Positions 12,160-24,241 of a stretch of 64,000 nucleotides of DNA are shown here, piece after piece. Position numbers and translations under genes: made by a program. Source of the DNA: Thozetella sp. PMI_491 (Eukaryota; Ascomycota; Sordariomycetes; Chaetosphaeriales; Chaetosphaeriaceae); contig MU270028.1 of the NCBI GenBank assembly GCA_021432635.1, positions 1,178,323 through 1,242,322 of the forward strand, read 5' to 3'. The number at the start of each line of letters is the position of its first letter. Position 1 is the first letter of the stretch. A model generated the notes under the pieces. The model was not told the DNA's origin. It did not search any database and worked only from the letters and a program-made list of their open reading frames with translations.

Positions 12160-12318
12160 TTAGGCTTCAGAGTGTACATATTCACTAGGCAGAGATGCAT
12201 ACGTTAACAAAGCTTCAATGTCCTTCGGCATGCGTGCAGAGGTCGAAGCGATAACATTCAGGGCGGCTTTGCTAGCGGCGTACGATTGGGAATCGAGTGG
12301 GTCCCGTCGCAAGTCGGA
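12160..12318 (-). pseudogene. Relic of a short-chain dehydrogenase
   Basis: The minus-strand frame reads RRDPLDSQSYAASKAALNVI followed by about 30 residues and a stop at 12160-12162. YAASKAALN is the classical SDR active-site segment (Tyr-x3-Lys) that precedes the C-terminal third. The N-terminal Rossmann half (TGxxxGxG) is absent upstream, where repeat copies and unrelated sequence follow. This is a truncated remnant, apparently caught between inverted and direct members of a local repeat family. Confidence 0.6.
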
Positions 12319-12389
12319 TTGAGTGATTGGGTGGTTAACTCGAGCGAACCCACTCGTGATGAGGACTGAGACAATGTTTGATTATGCTG

Positions 12390-12625
12390 TTACGACCCCT
12401 TAAGGTTTAGGCTGAGAAAGCCAACTCGTGGTCTGGTACAATATCATTAAACTTGCTAGGATCCCGCCTCTTCCTCGTGTAACCAAAGCTCGCTCTTACG
12501 ACCCCTTAAGGTTTAGGCTGAGAAAGCCAACTCGTGGTCCGGTATTAAACTTTTGCTAAGATCCCGCGTCTTACTAGTGCAGCCAACGCTCGCTCTTACG
12601 ACCCGTTAAGGTTTAGTCTGGTGGC
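12390..12625 (+). repeat. Three tandem direct copies, period 106/100 bp
   Basis: Copies start at 12390, 12496 and 12596. The core TTACGACCCCTTAAGGTTTA is identical in the first two and one base different in the third. The first two also share GGCTGAGAAAGCCAACTCGT and a variable spacer ending in CGCTC; the third is truncated after about 30 bases. The array ends about 190 bp before the start codon of the Zn2Cys6 gene. Confidence 0.85.
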
Positions 12626-12818
12626 TAGCTATTTAACGCTATTCCGATTATAGTTAGTTTCATCAAGCGAAACTTGGAAATTTCATTTGACACACACGCG
12701 TACCGTCTACCACCATACAACCTGCTTTTCACTAGCCTAAGAACTCTTTCCTGCCGTACGAATTTCCAGAATTCCACCGCTCGCTAGAGCAACAACGACA
12801 GACAAGGTCCCTCTAATC

Positions 12819-14458
12819 ATGGTCAACGCGGGCAGCCGGTCCAAGAGCTGTTTTACGTGTCGCGAGCGCCGTGTCAAGGTATAGGAACTCTTGGTTGTAC
12901 TTCGTACTACTGAGGTCTTTCTAGCTAACAATGTCCTCCCTAGTGTGATTTGCAAACGCCTTACTGCCAGCGTTGCACGCAGGCGGGGCGACTATGTCCT
13001 GGCTACCCGGAACCCTGGGACGTTATGCTTCGTATGCAGAACAAATATGCCGAGGATAAAGTACGGACGCGCGTTCAGAAAGCAAGGATAGAGAGAATGG
13101 AGCAGGCAAGAAGAGAAGCCGCCACTCTTCCACGAGCAGTCCACATCACTGCCGAGGTCCACAGCTGGAACCGCTTCTATCAAGATTATGCAATCCACTC
13201 GGGCATCACACTCTTCAACGTCCTCCCCAGGTTTTATACGAGCAGCTCGTCAACGTGTTTCCAGGAAGCGCTCCACGCCGTAACCTTGATTAGCTCGGCC
13301 CGCCAGCTTCAGCAATCTGGCTTGATGATGCGGGCAAGGCGGCACTATGGTGAAGCGATTACGGCGCTCAATTTCGCACTGGACGATACTGTCCTGACTG
13401 CTGACGACTCGGTTCTCGTAGCTCTGCTTCTGCTTTCACTCTTCGAGGTAAGATATGCTTGGCTGGTCTTGCTCTCATAATTACCTAGAAGAGGGCTCGA
13501 TCGCCGTCAGCAAGGTAGCATTTATGCTAACGGCATGTAGATGATCGTCCCAGAGTACTTTCGGAAGGACACGGACTTCCAATGCCATATCCATTTCCAC
13601 GGAGCACTGCTCTTACTTCGATGGCGAGCTGAGCAGGCACGGGGCTCTGAACTAGATGAAAGCTGTTTTATATTCCTTAGTCATATCTGTGTACGTGTCA
13701 ATCCTTGGGCCACTCACGGCCAGCATTTCACTAACATTAGTATTCAGTTGATGAGCATGTTTCTCGATAACGAGCCCTTCGATGTGAAGTGGCTAGCCTT
13801 AGAGAAATTTGCGGCTCCGTGGATAAAACGCCCTCTTCTAGAACCCATTCTTAGTTGGGCGGTCGATTTTAAGCGGCGTGCACGCGCTCAAGTCACGACA
13901 AGCCACCCTCCATCTAGAATCGAGGTGATACAGCTTATCAAGGATGGGATTGCCATTAGCGAAGATCTCGATGCCACGGCCGCCAGCGTCAAGTCCTCCT
14001 CAAATCCCGATCTGCCTTCTCATCAACAGCCAACGGCCTTTAATAACATGTTCGAGGTCTCGACCAAAACGACTAAGGCTATTGCAAAGAGTCTATATCA
14101 TACCGTGAGGTACCACGTCGTTGAACTAGTTTCTAGCCTCGTGGCTCTTGTTGAGGAAGGTGGCGGAACCCGCCACGAATTTGATTATCAGTTTGATCCG
14201 TCCATGAGGCATATGATCCTCGAGCAGGTTTGCAAGGAGATTTGTGCCGTTCTAGAGCCCGGCAATGGGCATAATATGGAACAAGACCAGACAGGAATTG
14301 CTTACCGAGCATATAGCATATTCTGGCCTTTACTCGTCTTACTATTCTCTTCGTCGGTGGGGAAGGAAAAGAGAGCATGGGCCCAGGAAAAATTACGATT
14401 CATTGGCGAGATAAGTGGACTTGGTCTAGCTACATGGGCTGCTGGAGGAAAACGGTGA
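12819..14458 (+). CDS. Zn2Cys6 transcription factor
   Basis: Three exons: 12819-12878, 12944-13447 and 13541-14458; GT-AG introns of 65 and 93 nt; 493 residues. The zinc cluster is interrupted by the first intron: CFTCRERRVK joins to CDLQTPYCQRCTQAGRLC, giving the full Cys-x2-Cys-x6-Cys...Cys-x2-Cys-x6-Cys. This intron position within the cluster is very common in fungal regulators. The rest is the loosely conserved helical fungal-specific regulatory domain, acting in the nucleus. The start at 12819 is the ATG just before the cluster, which places the cluster at the extreme N terminus as usual. The target genes are unknown. A repeat array and an SDR relic lie directly upstream, so the promoter may have been rearranged. 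Confidence 0.85.
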
Positions 14459-16277
14459 GCCATATGGAGTCCAATGGGGAATCAGTAATCGGAACTGTTA
14501 ATATCGACACGGGGCTCATACGCGATCCTCCCTTGGCTCGTGGGCGAGCTGGCGCGCTGCTCTTCCTCGGCTTCTTTTTGTGACTTAAGAGCAATTGAGA
14601 AAACTAGTAAATAGGCCCTTACAAACTTGACAGGGGACTGCACATCAAAAGATCCTAGCGAAGACTCATCGAAATAAAGCTGTAGCACTGCCAGAAATGC
14701 CGTATCAAGATCTAAAAACTTCATTCTACGTCGAGGCTCCCCACAAATAAGATGATTTGTCCCAACCGACTCAAGGAATAGAGAAGAAGAAAAAGCCACG
14801 GCTCGGTTGCACCCAGATCGTATAAATAGGCCACCACCAATGCAAAAAAACGTTGTATTCAATTTGGTGCCTTCTCAGCAGCTCGCATTCCTGACAATGA
14901 CGTTCCAGTTGGTAGAATGGAAATTGTTGATCTAATAGTGGGGGATTATAGTGCAATAACTACGGCATAGAATGCCCCGTTACAACCCAACAGCAATGAG
15001 TGCCCCAGAATCAATATCCCGAGCTGAAAGTGATTGAAGGCATCTAGTGCTGTGTAGACCGGTACCTTTTCAAAGAGCATGGAAGGACAAACTGCTGACA
15101 TTCGTACTACTCTCTCCCCTCTAACCGAGAAAATAAAAAATTAGTCATACAAGTTAGCTACTTCATGTTGGAACCCCCGCGGAGACTCCCCGATGTCGCC
15201 ATCATCTCGAAGCTACCGAGTTTTGCTTCCTTGTGCGTCCTTGGCGGGGATGTTCTGGAGCTATAAAATGGTGGGTCTAGGCTGCCACTTTCAAAAACCC
15301 ACCATCAAGCTCTGATAACACCCAACCCACGGCTACATGCTCTAAAATCCTTGCTTTAGGGCCGACTTTATTTTTGCTACTCCACATCACTACTCGAGAA
15401 CTCATGCGGCTCGGCTAGGGCTCGAACATCTAGGCCACCGAAGCCCAAATATCCGCTACCAACCATGCAACCTGTGGTCACACAGCCCAAGTTCCCACGC
15501 AGAGGTATTTACTACATATGTAACTATCGTAAAAAATATATGATATTTAACATGACAGCAAGCATCTGTGTCGTCGGTCCTAACCAACGCACCTTACCTT
15601 ACCTCACCTTTCTAAGCAGAATCTCGGCCTAGTGGCGGACGTAGGCTGCCTATATCTATTTCGGTCTAACATCATAGGTGCAGATTATAGGACGCCTCCT
15701 GGTGGCTTCGGCGTTCCCGGCAGCTTGGCTTCGGGGGCGGTTCGTGGGGTCTGCTCCTGCACTCCCTTGGCCATCTCTCTGATTGGGGCATGCGGGGGGA
15801 GGGTTAGTCATGCGCCATAGTGCTATCATGTAGCTTACCTCGCTTAATGCTGCAGTGGGCAGCTACACGACGAACCGCTCTCCAAGCTGAGCTTCCTGCG
15901 CAAAAGTCCATTAACTGTGGCTCCTTAGTTGGAAGACATGTGAATGCTGCCTGCTACTCGTGTCGTCTATTTCACGTTGTGTGCTATCCGGAGGCGTTGC
16001 CTGCATTCGCCATTGGTTCAGATCGGCGATAGGAGAGTGGAGCTGTTTGGTTCAGTACTACCAAGTGGAGGGAAGGCTATGATAAGCGACCTGAGCTAGC
16101 GGAGGTTCGAGACAAGAAGGTGTACTCTTCGATACCAAAGAGAATGTTCACGAGAGAGTATGGTCCTGCCGTAACTATATAAACCATGCGAGCCGTCATT
16201 GCTATAGCATCACGGAGATGTGCTCAGTAGCAGCAACAAGGCAAAGCCTGGCAGTCACGATCATCTTATTCAAGATC
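14459..16277. other. 1.8 kb intergenic, no gene recognised
   Basis: No protein-like frame was recognised on either strand. A TATAAAA box at about 15263-15269 is followed by a hairpin with 8-bp arms, TGGTGGGT (15269-15276) and ACCCACCA (15297-15304), but no coding frame follows. The right part should contain the promoter of the DUF3176 gene. Confidence 0.5.
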
Positions 16278-18722
16278 ATGGATCCATATTCCACTTCGGC
16301 CGCTGACTCTATGTCGAGTCTCCCTGGCCAATCACACCCGTCATCAGCCCTTCCACATGAGGACGTCATGGCCGTCAAACGACAGAATAGCGCCCACTCC
16401 TCGGATGCTGTCAGTGCCTCTAGCACCGTCGATGCTGACTTCGCCCAGCTTGCTTCCAATATGTCCGAGGCCACTTTGCATCAATTACCTTCTGGGGGTG
16501 CTCAGGCTAGTCTATCCGAGATTGCTACATCTATCCCTTCATCAACGACATCGGCTCCAACTAAAACACCACCTGGAAACAAAGAAAGTGATGAGAGGAG
16601 TGCCAGGACTAGGTTCTGGGGCTGGAGCATCTGGCTCGTGGAGCTTTTCTTTCTGTTCATAAGCTTTGCAGCTTTCTTCGGTATGAAATAGTGCAAAAAT
16701 GCATCTTAAAGCTCTGGTGTTAGACTATTAACACTACTTCTAGCTGTCGTCGTTGTCCTAAAGATTTTCGACGGGAAACCGCTGCCCAGTCTCTCCCTCC
16801 ATCTCACTCCTAACACGCTTATTGCGTTTCTGGCTACCATCTCGAAGGCGGCTCTGATGCTGCCTATCGCAGAGGCTATTAGCCAGTGCAAATGGGACTG
16901 GTTTAGAGACAAGAAGCCCATCTCCGACTTCCAGGTGTTTGATCAGGCAAGCCGTGGCATCTGGGGATCGATTAATCTGTTGGGTGTCACTCGATGGAGG
17001 TAGGCGCATCCATCTTCAGTAGCTTTTCTGCTGTCGTTTGGCCGCATGACTGACATTCGTAGGAGCATTGCCACCTTAGGGGCGACGGTTTCGGTGATTG
17101 GCATTGTCACCTTGCCGATGATTCAGCAGTCCCTGGACTACCCAACTCGCCTTGTCTCGGACGAATCCCAGCTAGCCATGACATCCGTCTCGAGCTACGT
17201 GGGCCCGACTAAGCCAGACCCCCAAAGCCCGGTCTCTGGATTTCCAATTGCCATGGCGCTCGACTCGCTGGACCTTCAGGATTCAGGTGTCTCTCTCAAT
17301 GGCCTGGACGCGCGTGATCCTTCATCGGGAGCCCTCCAGCCAATCTGCCCCACGGGCGACTGCACCTTTCCGGATATGAAGACGTAGGGCCGTGTTCTTT
17401 ACTCCGCCTTTACTACCGGGGTATACATCCGCTGACGTTCTCCAGTTTGGGCCTATGCGTGAAACATGCCGATATCTCCTCCGAGGTAGTGGTGACTCGC
17501 ATATCTAACAGCTCGTTTGATGACTGGTCCTGGGTCTGGGGTCTACCGTCGTCGGGTAACACGAGCTGGGTGGGAACAGATGCCTGGAATGTCACGATAC
17601 CAGCTGCGAACTTCCACATCGGGACTCCAGTTCCATATTTTCTCCTGGCCTTTCCGCTAAATCAGAGCATATCCTTCGCTAATGATGCGGATCTCATGCG
17701 CACTGCCGTCTGGGACGGCGTCATTATATTTCTCGCCGGCCCCAATATGACGATTCCCAGCTATGACGAGTACCCGACGCCCGTTGGCCATGGGGTAGAA
17801 GTTATCTATTATCCATGCGCCCAAAGTCTCTCGGTGTCCGTGGAGACAAACAAGGTTCACCAAAATTCCACAATCGTACCCACCCAGATCCTCGAGGCCC
17901 AGTCAGAGCCCATGTACAAGTACATCTGCCTAGACAAGGAGACGGGCGAACCTAGCACGACTCTTCAGTACCAGGAGTGCATGTACACGGGCAATCCCGC
18001 GCTTTCCACCGACACATACGTGGTGCTCGCCGATCCAGCTGACCCCAGCCAAAACTATACCGTTAGCTACGACACCCTGTTTGCTGTAAAGGGACGCATC
18101 GGAGACTACTTTATCAGCTCCTGGGCGTGGAATGGATTTGACGCCGTCTTCCAGGCAAACAGAAATTGCTTAATCCTGATTGCAGACATGGCAATGTGGA
18201 CTGGGAATGCGAGCTCCATAATCGAGACGATTGAAGCCAAGGTTGAGAGATTTGCAACCTCGGCGACTAGTTTGTATGTCATCATCATATCATTTGCCGC
18301 TTGAGGACTCCGACTGACCATCATGCTTGTTTAGATTCCGCGTGTGGCCGACAGTTGTTTCCGATTCGCACTCCATCAACGGAACTGTGTGGGCTATGCA
18401 AACTTACGTTCATGTTAGATGGGGCTGGATCAGTTTCCTAGCTTCCCAGCTAGTTGTGGGAGCTGTGTTCCTCATCTCTACTATCGTTGTGTCTTTCCGG
18501 CATCATGCCGCCGAAGTAATGGCAGCGAAGGAAGCGGGTGCTGGACACCAGAGCCCAGTCCTTAAGAGCTCTGCGTTCGCCGTTCTATTCGCACTTAGCG
18601 ATGAGAGCCGCCGGCTTACAGGCTCGGTCCAGACTGTATCAGGTATGAACTCACGTGCGGGCGGGCTGATGGGAAGAATGGAAGGTGGCGAAATGATAAT
18701 CACGAGAGATGGGGGCGTGTAA
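16278..18722 (+). CDS. DUF3176 family multi-pass membrane protein
   Basis: Five exons: 16278-16680, 16744-16999, 17063-17383, 17446-18273 and 18335-18722; all introns 61-63 nt, GT-AG, phases consistent; 731 residues. After a Ser-rich N terminus come a membrane segment (WSIWLVELFFLFISFAAFF), a second hydrophobic helix after KPLPSLP, then the diagnostic DUF3176 block with KWDWFRDKKPISDFQVFDQA and RGIWGSINLL. A third membrane helix follows, then a large Cys- and N-glycosylation-site-rich region (CPTGDCTFP), and a last helix near the C terminus. The family is fungal-specific and of unknown function; the topology suggests a plasma-membrane protein with an exposed glycosylated domain. An upstream in-frame ATG at 16218 exists, but the start at 16278 gives the usual N terminus. 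Confidence 0.85.
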
Positions 18723-19170
18723 TAACCACGATTATGTATTGACCTCTGGGCAAATGTCTGTCCATTACTCGTAGAAACTAGGCTTTTTGTCTATGTTACT
18801 ACTTGGGTAGTTTTATACTTATCTCCGAGGCGATCTTATACAACCATCTCACAAATATCAACAAGGTGCGCAGCTCGACGAATCGGATGGCTTAGGAGGC
18901 TAGGGTAACCATTAGCCAGAATCTTATCGTGTTGATTCTAACGAGCCTCACTACATCTAATACGTTAAGGTAGCTGTGCCCGACTTTCAGCAGCGATTCT
19001 GGCACGGCAAAAAAATACTAGTAAACGGTATGTCTGCCTGGGCCTACCTTTGCAAATAAAATGTGGGGCTCCAAAGCGGCAAAATGCGCAGATCTCACAA
19101 TGCGCAAAATCTACGAGGGGATTTCTCACCTTGGAACTACCTTGCAAGCACTCAACCTCGTTCTATCACG
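18723..19170. other. Intergenic region upstream of sirtuin gene
   Basis: No gene recognised. The sirtuin frame is open back to an ATG at 19063, so translation may begin there instead of at 19171. Confidence 0.4.
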
Positions 19171-20103
19171 ATGTCAGCCTATGCTCGCCGCCCCTTCTGG
19201 ATGCGTCACACCGCCAATGCAACAAGCCGAGCCCCAAGCCGCTCCGTCGAGGATTGTGTCTCGCACCTCCAGTCGAGCAATCGTATACTCGTTCTCTGTG
19301 GCGCGGGGTTGTCGGCACCCTCGGGACTCCCGACATTTCGAGGAGCAGGAGGGTTATGGCGCAATCACAAACCTACCGACCTCGGCACGCCCGAAGCGTT
19401 TGAGGAGAATCCGTCGCTAGTTTGGCTTTTCTACGCATGGCGACGCCACATGGCGCTCCAGGCGGCACCGAATGCTGGTCACTTCGCCCTCGCCGAGCTG
19501 TGCAAGAGCAAGCCGAACATGCTCTGCCTGACGCAGAATGTCGACGGCTTGCACGACAAGGCAGGCCATCCCGCCGCACAGCTTCGGAGACTGCACGGCG
19601 ATATCACCAACCTGAAGTGCTTCCAAGATTGTGGCTATACCGAGAAGGGCGTCACTATAGATCCTCTATGCGAAGCTCTTGCCCCGGCATCGGAGAAGTT
19701 CCCGCCGGATCAGACGCTTCCGCTCCTAGACCCCTCCAACCCACTGCCAAACATCAAGGGAGAGGACCTGCCGCAGTGCCCCGGGTGCCAGAAAGCGCTG
19801 CTCCGACCCGACGTTGTCTGGTTCGGGGAGCCGTTGGATGAGCCGATGTTGATGGAGATCGACCAGTGGATTTTCCAAGACACTGTAGACGCGATGATCC
19901 TCGTAGGGACCACGGCGGTTGTGCAGCCTGCCGCAAACTACGTTCGCCAGGCCCAGAAAGCCGGGGCTTTTCTTGTCGTCATTAACCCAGACGACGAGTC
20001 CATCCAAGGTCTGAGATCCAAAGACTTTTTCCTACAGGGGGACGCGAGTGAAATCCTGCCTAGGCTAGCTTCGGGTGTTATTGAAGGTGCTACTAGCGTG
20101 TAA
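19171..20103 (+). CDS. SIR2 family NAD-dependent protein deacylase, SIRT5-like
   Basis: A single-exon gene of 310 residues from this ATG (346 from the ATG at 19063). It shows GAGLSAPSGLPTFRG for NAD binding, TQNVDGLHDKAGH, the catalytic His in LHGD, and four zinc Cys (FQDC with the preceding Cys, and CPGC). The segment WLFYAWRR carries the Tyr-x2-Arg pair that in class III sirtuins (SIRT5, CobB) recognises acidic acyl groups, so a desuccinylase/demalonylase role is likely. The N terminus from 19171 is rich in Arg, Ser and Ala with no acidic residue in the first 20 (ARRPFWMRHTANATSRA), which suits a mitochondrial presequence. Reaction: removal of acyl groups from lysine using NAD. Neighbours give no functional hint. 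Confidence 0.9.
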   Translation: MSAYARRPFWMRHTANATSRAPSRSVEDCVSHLQSSNRILVLCGAGLSAPSGLPTFRGAGGLWRNHKPTDLGTPEAFEENPSLVWLFYAWRRHMALQAAPNAGHFALAELCKSKPNMLCLTQNVDGLHDKAGHPAAQLRRLHGDITNLKCFQDCGYTEKGVTIDPLCEALAPASEKFPPDQTLPLLDPSNPLPNIKGEDLPQCPGCQKALLRPDVVWFGEPLDEPMLMEIDQWIFQDTVDAMILVGTTAVVQPAANYVRQAQKAGAFLVVINPDDESIQGLRSKDFFLQGDASEILPRLASGVIEGATSV

Positions 20104-20345
20104 TATATGTGGGCATCCATAATATCCTCAACGAGGAGTTAGGCCAACCGACCATGTGGGATTAGTAATCTCACTGCATACCCAGAGTCCAGTATCTAAG
20201 ATACCCATGCGATCTTAGGGATGATGGATTCCATGAGTTTCGCTTATTCATCTCTGTGTTAAAAATCCTCGATTGTCATTATTTTACTGCGTCTTCGTGA
20301 GGCGCAACAGACTAGAGAGGTTATGACCTAGAGAGACAGCTGAGG

Positions 20346-22066
20346 ATGCCTGAATATGAGTTCTTTGTGTCTAGTCGCGTGCCGGGGCCGGCAGACGCGG
20401 CAGTCCGGAGTCACGCTATACGAACAGCCCTGAAACTACGGTCAAGAAGTGCCAAAGAGCTGTCAGGACACTCCACATATCCTGGACCGGAAACCTCGCG
20501 ACAGATAGAGCAGGCAAAGGGCAAGCTTAAAGGGCGTTTTAGGCTGAATAGCGTGGGTGAGTTACCACGGAAAGGGCGAAAAGGGACGACCACGACGGAC
20601 GTCGGCGTATTTGCGGGAGTTGGAGATGGCACCAACGTGGCGGATCCTAGCCACAGGCCTAAACTCCAAGAGCACGCGGTCCAGGTGGAGCGATTCGGCA
20701 ACAATGCCGTAGATCCATTCGCAGCTCTTCCCGCCCAGAACAACACAAGGATCGACACACTTGTCAAATATTGTAAGAGACCGTGGTGCTCTCCTGGCGA
20801 TGTATACAAATTACCTAACCAATCGGGAGCAGTCTTGACTCGATTCAATTTGAACATCAACACCGTGGACAAGGAGAGGACCTGGTTCTCCTGGGCTGCA
20901 GCTGACCCCCTGATCATGAGAGCTACGCTATCACTCGCTGCAGCTTTCTGGGCCGCAGGGGCCCCAAATATCAGCCCAGCACTCCAGTGGGAGGGCTTGC
21001 GGCAGAGGACGGAGGCGATAAGAGAGGTCAACTCTCAGCTAGCTGCGCAACCCGCCATCTCCGACACGCTGATCGCCACCGTTGCGACTCTATGCAATGC
21101 TGCTGTGAGTGTTTTGTCCCTCGCGTGCGAGATTCTTTACGGCCGGCCGCCCAAAAGAAGGCCGCTGCTTGGAGAACTCAGAGTTCGCTAATCTGAATAC
21201 AGGCAGTGGAGGGAAATTTCCATGAGGCACATATGCATATAAAGGCTGTTGAGCGGCTAGTAGGCCTCCGAGGCGGCGCATTGGCCTTCCGCGATAACTT
21301 TTGGGTAGCACGCGCTGTGACCTGGTAAGCAGCTTAGCCTCCCAGCGGAACACATTGCGGACGACGCCTTAACATTTGACCCTGCAGGACGGACATCCAA
21401 ACGGCGTCGGGGATTGGCAGAAGAGCTCTATTTCCGCTGATAGATAACTTGGAAGGAGTGCATCTCGCGGATAGCTTGGCATACGAGGCCTGTCACCCAA
21501 GTCTAAGCCACTTAGGGTCTATCGATACCAGTGCGGGGAGCTTACAGCGGATATTTCTTTTGCTCCGGCAGGCCCTCCTCTGCAAGACCTACTACACGTC
21601 TGCAGCCAGCAAAGTTCGAACTGTCCTCAACGCCGCAGAAATAGAGATTCTAAACCACCTTCATGATCATGCAGCGGCGCTGGAGCCAAAACGATTCAAG
21701 ATCGTGCTCTCCGCCACCCATGTATTCCTCTATGTGGCAATGCGCCAGTTTCCTTACAGCAGCCCGATGGTGAAGGTGCTCCTTAACCGACTAAAAAACG
21801 CACTCAGAATCACTGAGAGTGACCACGGCACCTGGCAGGAAGGTGATCCCGCACTGCTCTGGGCATTATTCGTAGGGGCCGCTGCGTCGCATGATGCTAC
21901 GGATGAGATGGGGGAGTGGTTTTCGTTGAGATTTCGGGTGATGACCAGCACCTTAGGCGTTGATTACCCACAGCAGATCGTAGATTACATTGAGAAATTC
22001 ATATGGGATGAAGGCTTTGGGCGGCCATTTCTCTACAAGTGGTTGAAGGTGGATAACTCTACATAA
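20346..22066 (+). CDS. Fungal-specific transcription-factor-like protein (no zinc cluster)
   Basis: Three exons: 20346-21104, 21203-21324 and 21388-22066; introns of 98 and 63 nt; 519 residues. The N terminus (EYEFFVSS, then HAIRTALKLRSR) is the signature of a large family of fungal proteins that lack a Zn2Cys6 motif but carry the helical fungal-trans-2-type domain (AADPLIMRATLSLAAAFWA, HIKAVERLVGLRGG). These are usually annotated as transcription-factor-like. A basic stretch around residues 28-37 could serve nuclear import or DNA contact. No pathway is implied by the surroundings. Confidence 0.75.
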
Positions 22067-22923
22067 TTTACCTTGGTTGACTACTGTAACTGTTTTCCAA
22101 AACAACCGAGTCTACAAGCATTCGCCCCTATGTGCTATAGATTTACGATATTTCAGACTGGCTGATTACCAGCTCTACTACAACTCCTCAGGTGCTTCTA
22201 GTTGGGCGGAGCCGTTCATAATAAACATATCTATTCATATTACAAAGCCAAAGCTCGGCTAAGAGAAGTCAGTCTCTCTTGATGGAAAAGATTTCTCCTA
22301 CTCGAAGTACGGTCAATAATAGAATACTACTTTCCTAACGGTACACAGCCGTTCTTAACCGAAAGCACAAGTTCTCCGATATGAATCTCGCCTTGGGTTA
22401 TAAGATCTTGTAACGTTGCAATGATCCACTATCCCACACTGGAATGGCCGATATCTCCGTGTGCTCCGTATAGCAAAATACTTCTGTCAACCTAGGTATA
22501 AGCTGCATCTACCACGATTGGAATTCTTAGACCCAAATGGGTTGGCATATCATCCTCGCTACTAGCCCCCCGTTTTCACTGGACTCCGAGCCTGCCTAAT
22601 GGCAGCCTTCGCGCATATTGCGGGGCGAGACTGCGGCTTTATGCTACTATAAGTTTGCTGCATTAGCCTTAGCGGCACTTTTGCTCAGCGATCCTGGCAC
22701 CACTTCTGCAGTCAGCCAAAAGGACAAATTCTGGCGTCATCTTTCTGGCGTCATGATTCTCCAGTGTGTGTGGTGCAGTCTTAGTGTTCAGGAATCTCGG
22801 ACATTAAAGTGGAGTATAGTTTCGTATAGGTATGAAGAGTACCATATATAAGCTTCATCCAAATGTGACAAGTCCTCACGCGACCTCCTCAATACCAAAT
22901 ATCTCTGAGGAAAGTATCCCAAC
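22067..22923. other. Intergenic, no gene recognised
   Basis: Short frames on both strands have no recognisable content. The right end holds the promoter of the oxygenase gene. Confidence 0.45.
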
Positions 22924-23760
22924 ATGGCAGGCAACGTAGAGCACAGCGCGATCTCACAGGCGGCAAAAGACATTGTTAACCGCGGCTATGCTATCGTTCA
23001 GTTGTCGGATCTGCAGTCTGGCATATTGCACCGTGCCATCGGGAGTGCGGCGGAATTCTTTCAAAGACCGCTCGAGGACAAGCTTCTTTACAGCAGGGCA
23101 GATCACAACTACGGTTTTCGACCGTTTGGTTTAGAGTATGGTATTACACCAGAGCGGCCAGACATGAACGAGTCGTTCAACTTCTGGTCCAACCGGAGGG
23201 ATCTCATCCCACATGCCCAAGACATCCCAGAACTCATGAGCGCTTGCCTCGAATGGCGCGACACACTCGCGCCACTAGTCAAAGGTATTCTTGACGACAT
23301 CGCGAAATCTTTCGGCGCAGAGACCGGCCCTAGCTTTGAGAAAGCCGCCTACCTGCAAACCAACTACTTTGCCCCTATGTCATTCGAGCGAGACATGCTC
23401 CAAGATAAACATGAAGACGTTCACCTGTTGACTCTCTTACACGCCACTACCCCTGGCCTGGAGATTTATGCCGAGGGCGAAGATTCGGAGACGGTGCTCC
23501 CGATATTGCCGGAGCGGAACCAAGTTCTCGTCATGCCTGGCTCCACGCTCACGACATTGAGCAGCGGGGCCATTAAGCCTATGTATCATCGTGTGCGTAA
23601 TCACGGTCTTAGTAGACGCCAGTCTATAATGTACTTCATCAATCCTGAGCTCGATGAGCCACTCTACAGCTGGATAGATGCTGAGAAAAGTGTTGACATC
23701 CGAGAGTACGTGCAGAACGCACCGCTGATGTTCGGGCTGCCGCGAGTTGAAGCGCTATAG
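22924..23760 (+). CDS. 2-oxoglutarate/Fe(II)-dependent oxygenase (isopenicillin N synthase-like)
   Basis: Single exon, 278 residues, somewhat shorter than the usual 320-360 of the family. Iron ligands are readable: H163 and D165 in KHEDVHLLTLL and H222 in YHRVRNHG, followed by the 2-oxoglutarate-binding RQS (R232, S234). The region PGLEIYAEGED and the jelly-roll ending MYFINPELDEPL fit the non-haem dioxygenase fold. Such enzymes hydroxylate or desaturate small molecules, often in secondary metabolism. It is followed by unrelated genes, so no pathway can be proposed. The N-terminal DIOX_N part is present but compact. Confidence 0.85.
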   Translation: MAGNVEHSAISQAAKDIVNRGYAIVQLSDLQSGILHRAIGSAAEFFQRPLEDKLLYSRADHNYGFRPFGLEYGITPERPDMNESFNFWSNRRDLIPHAQDIPELMSACLEWRDTLAPLVKGILDDIAKSFGAETGPSFEKAAYLQTNYFAPMSFERDMLQDKHEDVHLLTLLHATTPGLEIYAEGEDSETVLPILPERNQVLVMPGSTLTTLSSGAIKPMYHRVRNHGLSRRQSIMYFINPELDEPLYSWIDAEKSVDIREYVQNAPLMFGLPRVEAL

Positions 23761-24241
23761 TCCTATAAGATATATGAGCAGTCCATCACAATCAAAATAT
23801 TGCTGTTATCGCCTTGCGCCGGGTCACCTATGATGACGCCGCTGAGTCGTCAGATCTTCGCAGCATGATGCCTCTATGGAGCTTTTATTAATAGGATATC
23901 ATAGATTATAGTCCTCCGGCCACTGCGAGGTCTTCGAAAGATGGCACTGGAGAACACGACTGGACTACCGACAAGAGAGGTGATTCCTTCATGACGCCAA
24001 GAGACGCTATCCACTCACACATTTCGGAGATATGCTTAAAACGAAAACAGCGTGATTTAGCTGGGGTCTTTGACCTTTCGATTTTCGAGGCAATTGCGTA
24101 ATCCCCCTAACCCTGCTCCGCTACTTGCAGATCTTAACCCTAGAAGCGGGACCATTGGGTACGTCCCCTATTCTCCGACTGCCACCTTCCCATTCTGCTA
24201 CGTCAACTGGAAGGAGAAGGCAGTTTTAGAGTCCTCCGATG

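Noticed and set aside
15261-15304. TATA box followed by a hairpin with 8-bp arms
   Set aside because: No open frame or intron-bearing gene follows, so a promoter or terminator function cannot be supported.
20411-21031. 206-codon antisense open frame
   Set aside because: It lies entirely opposite the first exon of the regulator gene, which has recognisable family motifs and valid splice sites. The antisense frame has none.
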